This document shows positions 57,976 to 64,000 of a stretch of DNA of 64,000 nt, piece after piece (position 1 is the stretch's first letter; every line of letters begins with the position of its first letter). Made by a program: the position numbers and the translations under genes. This DNA comes from Collimonas arenae (GTDB lineage Bacteria > Pseudomonadota > Gammaproteobacteria > Burkholderiales > Burkholderiaceae_D): contig NZ_CP009962.1 of NCBI RefSeq assembly GCF_000786695.1, forward strand, positions 5,084,001 to 5,148,000, in the 5' to 3' direction. The notes under the pieces are model-generated. The model had not been told where the DNA came from. It saw nothing but the letters and a program-made list of their open reading frames with translations, and did no database searches.

Positions 57976-58865
57976 GGGCGCTATTGGCACTTTTGTGGCT
58001 GGCGCATTTTTTACCGCTATGGATCCTCGGCCCGGTCGGCGAAGCGCTAGGCTCATTGCTGTTTATCATCATGAAGCCGCGACGGCACATTACGCTGACC
58101 AATCTGCGCCTGTGCTTTCCCGAGATGCCGGAACAAGAACGTGTCGCGCTGGCGCGCCGCCATTTCCAGGCTTATTCGCGTAGCGTGCTGGAACGCAGCG
58201 TTTTGTGGTGGGCGTCGGAAACGCGCTTGCGACGTCTGATCAAGATCGAATCCGACCTGCCTCTCAGCACGCTACAGGCGGGGCCGACCATCCTGTTATG
58301 CCCGCACTTCGTCTGTCTGGAGATTCCGGGGATTGCACTGGTGCTGAATTCATCGGTATCGATCTGCACTATCTATACGCGCCAGCAAGATGCGGTGACG
58401 GATGCCGCGCTGCTGAAGGGACGCTCGCGCTTCCGGCCGGTCAAGCTGTTTTCCCGTGAACAAGGAGTCAAGCCCATCATTCGCGCCATGCGCGAAGGCT
58501 ATCCTTTCATCATGTTGCCGGATATGGATTTCGGCATGAAAGATGCAGAGTTCGTGCCGTTTTTCAGTATCCCGACGGCAACACTAACCGCCACCGCACG
58601 GATTGCCGCCGCCACCAAAGCCAGCGTCGTGCCAATGATTGCGACTTTCCTCCCCGGCTACAAAGGCTGGAAGGTCACATTCTATCCAGCCTGGGAAAAC
58701 TACCCTGGCGACGACATGACAGAAGCCACCCGGCGCATGAACGCCTTTATCGAAGCTCGTATCCTGGAAGCGCCAGCCGAATATTTTTGGGCCCACAAAC
58801 GCTTCAAGACCCGGCCGCCAGGACAAGCAGATGTCTACGCCTCGTCAACGCCAGAACAAACTTGA
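57972..58865 (+). CDS. Lipid A biosynthesis acyltransferase 2
   Basis: A 297-residue second member of the LpxL/LpxM family, translationally coupled to the first. It has a membrane segment near residues 3-25, the His-x4-Glu motif in LLCPHFVCLE (about 109-118) and FIMLPDMDFGMKDAEFVPFF. The tandem pair probably adds two different secondary acyl chains. The ATG overlaps the previous TGA; upstream in-frame sequence belongs to the other gene. Confidence 0.92.
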   Translation: MRALLALLWLAHFLPLWILGPVGEALGSLLFIIMKPRRHITLTNLRLCFPEMPEQERVALARRHFQAYSRSVLERSVLWWASETRLRRLIKIESDLPLSTLQAGPTILLCPHFVCLEIPGIALVLNSSVSICTIYTRQQDAVTDAALLKGRSRFRPVKLFSREQGVKPIIRAMREGYPFIMLPDMDFGMKDAEFVPFFSIPTATLTATARIAAATKASVVPMIATFLPGYKGWKVTFYPAWENYPGDDMTEATRRMNAFIEARILEAPAEYFWAHKRFKTRPPGQADVYASSTPEQT

Positions 58866-58916
58866 AACACCGCAGCATCCAAACACGGTTTCCGTGATTT
58901 CCGTGATAATAGACAT

Positions 58917-59774
58917 ATGAAACTCAAATTCACAAAAATGCACGGTGCTGGCAATGATTTCGTCGTCATAGACGCGATCAGCCAGCACATCGATTTCACT
59001 GCGGCGCAATGGCAAATGCTGGGAGATCGCCGCTTCGGCGTCGGCGCCGATCAAATGCTGGTGGTGGAAAAGTCGCCGGCAGAAGGAGTCGATTTCCGCT
59101 ATCGGATTTATAACGCCGATGGCGGTGAAGTCGAACAATGCGGCAATGGCGCGCGCGCTTTCGTCAAATTCGTCACCGACAAGGGCCTGACCAGCAAACG
59201 TGCGATCCGGGTGCAAACCATGTCGGGCATTATTGAACCGCGCCTGGAAGACGATGGCAGGATAACGGTCGACATGGGCGCGCCCGTCCTGACGCCGGCC
59301 GCCGTGCCGTTTGACGCCAGCAACCTGAGTAGCCGGATGCAAGGCGAGGATGCACTATGGCCGCTGGATATCCGGGACAAGCAAATCTGGATATCGGTGG
59401 TATCGATGGGCAACCCGCATGCGGTGCAAGTGGTCGAGGAGTGTGAAGCAGCGCCGGTCTTGATCGATGGCCCGCTGATAGAACATCATCCGCGCTTTCC
59501 GAAACGGGTCAACGCCGGCTTCATGCAGATTGTCGATCGTCATCACATCAAGCTGCGGGTGTTCGAACGCGGCGCCGGTGAAACCCTCGCTTGCGGTACA
59601 GGAGCTTGTGCTGCAGTGGTGGCAGGGATCCGCCGCGGCTTGCTGGATACGCCGGTGAAAGTCCAGACGCACGGTGGAGAACTGTCTATTGCATGGGCGG
59701 GCGACCAGCATCCGGTCATGATGACCGGTCCGGCGGTATCGGTATTCGAAGGCGAAATCGAGATCGCCGCCTAA
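58917..59774 (+). CDS. dapF: Diaminopimelate epimerase
   Basis: DapF interconverts LL- and meso-diaminopimelate for lysine and peptidoglycan synthesis. The 285-residue protein has [15 protein letters not shown], the first catalytic Cys in [10 protein letters not shown] (about 73), MGNPHAV and the second Cys in [13 protein letters not shown] (about 220). It is 51 bases downstream of the acyltransferase pair. In many betaproteobacteria dapF is followed directly by a DUF484 gene; here that gene is 3.6 kb away. Confidence 0.96.
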   Translation: MKLKFTKMHGAGNDFVVIDAISQHIDFTAAQWQMLGDRRFGVGADQMLVVEKSPAEGVDFRYRIYNADGGEVEQCGNGARAFVKFVTDKGLTSKRAIRVQTMSGIIEPRLEDDGRITVDMGAPVLTPAAVPFDASNLSSRMQGEDALWPLDIRDKQIWISVVSMGNPHAVQVVEECEAAPVLIDGPLIEHHPRFPKRVNAGFMQIVDRHHIKLRVFERGAGETLACGTGACAAVVAGIRRGLLDTPVKVQTHGGELSIAWAGDQHPVMMTGPAVSVFEGEIEIAA

Positions 59775-59802
59775 GAACCTATCGGCTTAGGGCAACAGCC
59801 TC

Positions 59803-61437
59803 CTAGGCCAGATCGTCGGCTTCGGTTCCAGACACTGCAACCGGCACCGCTGCCTTGAAACGATACAGGCGTTGGCGATAGTTGCCTTCGGGTCCGTTGG
59901 GGCCGCAATCCACATCTTCGAACAAACGTGCAACCCGGCTCAACGCCTGGCGTTCCTCACCGGTCTGGATCTGGATCAGCCGCCGCTTGCTGCGCGCATA
60001 ATGCCCCCGGATGTCGACCACCAGGCAATGCCCGCAATCGGCCTGGTTCAAATCCAGCAACAAGGCTTCCGGCCGGCTCAGGCCGAATATGGTCGCCAGC
60101 TCGATGCGCGCGGCAAGAAACGGATGCGCTGTGACCAGCTCACGCGTCAATTGCTGTTTCGCCGATTCGGCCCAAGGGGCCGGCTGCGCGCTATCGGCAA
60201 TCTTTGCCAATAAACTTGCAGCCTCGGTATTGCCTTGCGCTGCCGCCTTTTGCAACCAGTACACAGCCCTGACGTCGTTGGCCAGTTTCTCACGGCGATT
60301 GCGCCAGGCGCTCAAACCGCACTCCAACTGCGCCGCACAATGGCCCATTTCAGCTGCATGCTCCAGATGGCGCTGCATATCAACCAGATTGCGCTGGGAA
60401 AATTCAGACTTCAAATAGATTCGTGACAAGGCGTACCAGGCATCGGCCAAACCAGCCTCACCGGCCAGTGTCAGCCAGCGGATGGCTTTTTTGTAATTGG
60501 CTGAACCGGTCCCTACTAGTAAGCGCTCACCATCGCTATTCATACGGGCATACCAAAGACCTAGCGCCAGTTGTGCAGTTTTATCATCCCCATAGGCGGC
60601 GAGCTCGAGAAACTGCTGCACCTCTCCGGCATCGAAACTGGCATTAGTCTGCAGCACTTGGGCGCAACGCAGCAGCAAAGACAGGTTCTCTTCACCTAGC
60701 TGGCGAGCCAGAGTTTCCGATGGCACATTCAATTGCGCCAGGATATCGGCATATTGTTCGGCCAGCGCCTTCGCTAATGGCAAGGCTCTTTCGAGAAAAA
60801 CCGGCCAGTCAGACTTTTCCCAAGCCAACTGAGCCAATGATTGCTGAGCCTGCGTGACGCCGGCATCGGCGGCTCGTGCTGTCCATTTCAAAGTGGCGTC
60901 CTGCTCCGCCTGCTGTTCAGCCAGCCTGTGCGACTGGACAGCGATAACATGTTCGTCCAGCGATTTTCTTTCAGTAGAAGGTTGCGGAGCGATGTCAGCG
61001 TGTTGCGCCAACAGCCACTGGGCTTCCGCTACACCCGCATTAGCCGCTGTTTCCAAAACTTTGATTACCTTCACGCGCAATCCTTGCGACACATGTTGCG
61101 CTGCAGCCTGCCCCTCGCCGGCCAGCACCAGCTGCGCCAGCACCAGCCCGGCTTGCATCAGACCCGCATCGAAAGCCCGCTCATACCAGACGCACAGGGC
61201 AAATGGATCGGCTGCCGCACGCGCCACATCCAACGGAATATGACTCCCGATCAACATCCAGGCTTCAGATTCCTGTTGCTGCGCGGCCCGATCCAGCCAA
61301 TGCAGCGCGGTCGACAAACTTTGCGGCAATCCATTGCCGCCAAATAGATAACGTTTACCCAAGGCCAGTTGCGCCGGCCCCTGCCCTGCACGGGCCGCGC
61401 GAATAATCGCCAAATCTTCACGTTTAGCCATAAGCAC
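59803..61437 (-). CDS. Sel1-repeat (SLR) protein
   Basis: A 544-residue soluble protein made mostly of Sel1-like helical repeats, visible as recurring A-x2-G-x2-A-x2-L/A-x-L-G patterns (e.g. GPAQLALGKRYLFGGNG near 16-33, GVAEAQWLLAQHA, GLADAWYALSRIYL, GHCAAQLECGLSAW, GNTEAASLLAKIA). The C-terminal 120 residues are not repeat-like. Such proteins act as scaffolds; no signal peptide is seen. Function is unknown. It lies between convergent dapF and the porin region. Confidence 0.8.
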   Translation of the reverse strand: MLMAKREDLAIIRAARAGQGPAQLALGKRYLFGGNGLPQSLSTALHWLDRAAQQQESEAWMLIGSHIPLDVARAAADPFALCVWYERAFDAGLMQAGLVLAQLVLAGEGQAAAQHVSQGLRVKVIKVLETAANAGVAEAQWLLAQHADIAPQPSTERKSLDEHVIAVQSHRLAEQQAEQDATLKWTARAADAGVTQAQQSLAQLAWEKSDWPVFLERALPLAKALAEQYADILAQLNVPSETLARQLGEENLSLLLRCAQVLQTNASFDAGEVQQFLELAAYGDDKTAQLALGLWYARMNSDGERLLVGTGSANYKKAIRWLTLAGEAGLADAWYALSRIYLKSEFSQRNLVDMQRHLEHAAEMGHCAAQLECGLSAWRNRREKLANDVRAVYWLQKAAAQGNTEAASLLAKIADSAQPAPWAESAKQQLTRELVTAHPFLAARIELATIFGLSRPEALLLDLNQADCGHCLVVDIRGHYARSKRRLIQIQTGEERQALSRVARLFEDVDCGPNGPEGNYRQRLYRFKAAVPVAVSGTEADDLA

Positions 61438-62024
61438 TCACTACTAAAACGTAAATTATCCCCGATAAATTCATAAAATTTTATTTCCGCCCATTTTTTA
61501 CAATATATGAATCTTTTATACAACAAGGCGTTGGACGTTTGTGGCGGATAAAGATTCCCATAAGAACATGACAAATCCAGCTATTCGACTCAAACAGTCA
61601 AGATATGTATCAAAAGCAATATTTTAGTATCAAAGACATACAAAACTTAATCGATGTGAAATATTTTATAAATACGCAACATCCCAGGCCTTAGCCGTAG
61701 ACGGCGACACCGCCCGGTTTTTTGCATAGATTAATGTCCTCGAGCTATTGCCTGATTTTTATTGCCTAACTTTACATAGTTCTGCTCAGGAAAGTTCGAA
61801 CGGTTACCATGGAAACAAGAGAAAGCTTGAGCTGCGAAAGCAACACTGGGCCGTTAATAGATGTCCCAAAAATACAACAGAATTAACAATCTTCTCCAAT
61901 TTCGACCAATTTATAGCGCCACAGGAAACCAAACCACAGGCATAGACGGCGAGACCCCTTAATGTTCATCCATCCGGCAAGATGTACGGATCCTTAAGAC
62001 AGTTTTCTAAATAAAGGACGTCAA
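61438..62024. other. 587-bp upstream region of the porin gene
   Basis: An AT-rich divergent region that should contain the porin promoter and leader. The sequence tagacggcga(c/g)acc occurs twice (61698-61711 and 61943-61956), each after a caggc. I see no credible gene; short open frames here lack ribosome sites and family features. The last 15 bases include aaaggacgtca, a good ribosome site for the porin. Confidence 0.5.
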
Positions 62025-63227
62025 ATGAAGAAATCACTAATCGCACTGGCCGTACTCGGCGCAATCGCAGGTGCAGCACAAGCTCAAAGCTCCGTAACCA
62101 TCTACGGTATCGTTGATACTGGTATCACATACACCAACAAGGTTTCGACTGCAAATGCTGGCCCAAATGGCACAACGTCCGCCAACGGCAGCAAATTTGC
62201 TGTTAACTCCGGCATCATCCAAGGTTCGCGTCTGGGTTTCAAGGGCGTTGAAGATCTGGGCGGCGGTCTGAAGGCTCTGTTCCAATTGGAAGCTGGCTTC
62301 TCGAACGACACTGGCGCGCTGCAAAGCGACAAGGGTTCGTCGACTCTGTTCCGTCGTAAATCGGTAGTTGGCCTGGGCGGTGACTTCGGTTCCGTTCTGC
62401 TGGGTCGTCAAACTGACATCCTGGACGACGTTAGCCAATGGACTTCGGTTCAAGATTTCGGTGGCGTAACTGGTTCCGTCGGTCACAACCTGGACCGTTT
62501 GGAAGGTACACGTACTAACAATTCGATCCGCTACAACACGCCAAATCTGTCCGGCTTCACTGGTAGCCTGATCTATGGCTTCGGCGAAACAGCTGGTCAA
62601 ACTTCGGGCGGTCAATCGTTCGGTCTGGGCGGTCAGTACGCAAACGGCCCACTGGGTGTGTATGCTGCTTACTACCAATCGAAGCTGGGCAATACACCGT
62701 CTGACGTTTCGCTGACTAACAACGCTCCAGCATTCGCCGGCAAGGCTGGCGACACAGCTCTGAAGACATTCAGCCTGGGCGCAAGCTACCAAGCTGGTCC
62801 TGCTCGCCTGTACGGTAACTGGTCGCGCGTCAAGCAGCCACTGGCTACTGCATGGAACGGCACAACTGCTCTGACAACCGCTTCTGGCGCTCCTAACTTC
62901 TACAGCGTTGGTTCGATTAACAACAGCAAAGCTGACATCTTCGAACTGGGTGTTAACTACTCTGTGACTGCTCCTCTGCACCTGTTGGGCAGCGTTCAGT
63001 ACAACAAGCTGACTTTCGTTCCTGATGGCACTGGCCTGAACAGCAACGGTAAGCTGATCCAGTACAACCTGGGTACAGACTACTTCCTGTCCAAGCGTAC
63101 CGACCTGTATGCATTCGCTTCTTACCTGCAAGCTAAGAATGCAGCTAACCCAGGCGTTGAAGGCGACGGCACTGGTGGCACAGCTAACCAAACAGCAGTT
63201 ACTGTTGGTATCCGTCACAAGTTCTAA
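62025..63227 (+). CDS. Gram-negative porin, OmpC-family general diffusion type
   Basis: A 400-residue outer-membrane trimeric porin of the betaproteobacterial type. The signal peptide ends near Ala20 (GAAQA/QSS), and mature sequence begins SSVTIYGIVDTGITY. Strand motifs include GSRLGFKGVEDLGGGLKALF and RRKSVVGLGGDFGSVLLGRQ, and the protein ends in HKF with the terminal Phe needed for barrel assembly. Codon choice is strongly biased (ctg, ggt, gct, cgt), unlike neighbours, indicating very high expression. A strong terminator follows. Confidence 0.95.
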   Translation: MKKSLIALAVLGAIAGAAQAQSSVTIYGIVDTGITYTNKVSTANAGPNGTTSANGSKFAVNSGIIQGSRLGFKGVEDLGGGLKALFQLEAGFSNDTGALQSDKGSSTLFRRKSVVGLGGDFGSVLLGRQTDILDDVSQWTSVQDFGGVTGSVGHNLDRLEGTRTNNSIRYNTPNLSGFTGSLIYGFGETAGQTSGGQSFGLGGQYANGPLGVYAAYYQSKLGNTPSDVSLTNNAPAFAGKAGDTALKTFSLGASYQAGPARLYGNWSRVKQPLATAWNGTTALTTASGAPNFYSVGSINNSKADIFELGVNYSVTAPLHLLGSVQYNKLTFVPDGTGLNSNGKLIQYNLGTDYFLSKRTDLYAFASYLQAKNAANPGVEGDGTGGTANQTAVTVGIRHKF

Positions 63228-63283
63228 TTTAAGTTAGCCGAACCCGCAGCAACAAGCGGGCCAGGTTACTTGAATCAAGATCT

Positions 63284-63317
63284 AAAAAACCCGCATGGTT
63301 CGCCATGCGGGTTTTTT
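63284..63317 (+). terminator. Intrinsic terminator after the porin gene
   Basis: A 15-base near-perfect stem (aaaaaacccgcatgg/ccatgcgggtttttt) closes a ttcg tetraloop and ends in six T, 56 bases after the stop. It is symmetrical and could work in both directions. Confidence 0.92.
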
Positions 63318-63423
63318 ATTGCCTGCAGCCCCTTGTCGCTCTCTGAAAACCTCAGGTTGTCACACAACGGCTTCGCGGTGTACCCTAGGTCATTCCTTTT
63401 CTTCATCATCGACACCACAGCAC

Positions 63424-64000
63424 ATGACCTCCCCTCTGGATCCCGATAACGTCGCCCAATATCTGATCGACTCACCGCATTTTTTCGAAGAACATGCCGA
63501 ACTGCTGGCAAAAATTCGCCTCAGCAGCCCTCTGCTGGGCCGCGCAGTATCGCTGCAAGAACGGCAAATGGAAATACTGCGCGAGAAAATCAAAGTACAG
63601 GATTTACGGCTGGCGGACATGGTGCGCAATGCACAGGAAAATGACGCCACCTCGCATAAATTGCATCGTTGGACCCGCAGCCTGCTGCTAGCACGCAACG
63701 ATGTCGATTTGCCGCATACACTGGTAGATGGATTGCGCACCACATTTGCAGTACCACAGGCCACCTTGCGTCTTTGGGGCGTCTCCGAAGACTATTCGCA
63801 TACCTGGTTTGCCGCTGCTGCGTCAGAAGATGCCAAGATTTTTGCAAATGGCTTGAGCATGCCATTTTGCGGCAGCAACAATGATTTCGAAGCTGCCTCC
63901 TGGCTAGAGCAGGATATCCAGTCCGTGGCCATGCTGCCGCTACGCAGCGGCGACAGCACAACTTCAGCCACCTTCGGCTTACTGGTGCTGGGCTCGCCCG
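63424..64000 (+). CDS. DUF484 family protein (partial, cut by window edge)
   Basis: The first 192 residues of a DUF484 protein, open to the window end. The N-terminal part (MTSPLDPDNVAQYLIDSPHF, then RLSSPLLGRAVSLQERQ) and a GAF-like domain starting near 95 (LVDGLRTTFAVPQATLRLWG) are typical. In proteobacteria this gene usually sits between dapF and xerC. Function is unknown; linkage suggests a role near chromosome dimer resolution, which is inference. Confidence 0.9.
   Translation, partial: MTSPLDPDNVAQYLIDSPHFFEEHAELLAKIRLSSPLLGRAVSLQERQMEILREKIKVQDLRLADMVRNAQENDATSHKLHRWTRSLLLARNDVDLPHTLVDGLRTTFAVPQATLRLWGVSEDYSHTWFAAAASEDAKIFANGLSMPFCGSNNDFEAASWLEQDIQSVAMLPLRSGDSTTSATFGLLVLGSP

Noticed and set aside
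62037..63218. 393-residue open frame opposite the porin
   Set aside because: Produced by the porin's strong codon bias; Cys/Ser/Val-rich with no family features.

Overview
The window looks like ordinary chromosome from a betaproteobacterium, most likely in Burkholderiales/Oxalobacteraceae (Collimonas- or Herminiimonas-like; the genus is inferred from gene content and was not tested). Supporting features are a PhaM-type PHB granule protein, an S-adenosylhomocysteine riboswitch in front of ahcY-holin-metF, an OmpC-family porin with a C-terminal Phe, a rrs-tRNA-Ile-tRNA-Ala-rrl-rrf operon, and moderately high GC. Nothing indicates a prophage, plasmid, CRISPR array or large genomic island.

Layout. 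0-7.6 kb: an Atm1-type ABC exporter (cut by the window edge), a YciA thioesterase, then an IclR regulator divergent from a D-galactonate operon (dgoK-dgoA-dgoD), and fadD. 7.6-21.4 kb: a hydrolase/AMP-ligase fusion, a lipoprotein metallopeptidase and a molybdopterin oxidoreductase; argE with a four-gene Dpp-type peptide ABC transporter lacking a binding protein; a divergent HipO-type amidohydrolase and an SMP-30 lactonase. 21.6-28.2 kb: a PagL-like lipid A deacylase and a complete rRNA operon on the minus strand with a consensus promoter, two boxA elements and a terminator. 28.4-35.1 kb: bioC, comF, trmL, a PCu(A)C copper chaperone, rfaE2, a diiron ferritin-like protein, a decayed FAD-oxidoreductase/DUF1365 remnant, and an SDR-NTF2 pair. 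35.1-39.9 kb: phaM, a branched-chain-type binding protein, two adjacent DUF3108 paralogues and queC. 40-45.6 kb: an aromatic amino acid module (fused indolepyruvate:ferredoxin oxidoreductase, phhA, Lrp regulator) whose intergenic region holds a structured plus-strand RNA candidate. 45.6-51.3 kb: YciI, GNAT, cca, GST, slt and 5-formyl-THF cyclo-ligase. 51.3-56.7 kb: the methionine cycle (metF, a holin-like membrane protein, ahcY with its riboswitch, metK with a pseudoknot-prone leader). 57.1-64 kb: two lipid A acyltransferases, dapF, a Sel1-repeat protein, a highly expressed porin and the start of a DUF484 gene.

The least explained signals are: the C-rich-loop RNA candidate at 43.86-44.04 kb with its own terminator; the metK leader, whose hairpin loop can pair either with an upstream spacer or with the Shine-Dalgarno; three short inverted-repeat elements that share interior blocks; and the hydrolase/ligase fusion whose adenylation motifs are degenerate. 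All functional statements come from reading motifs and context; no database search was run.
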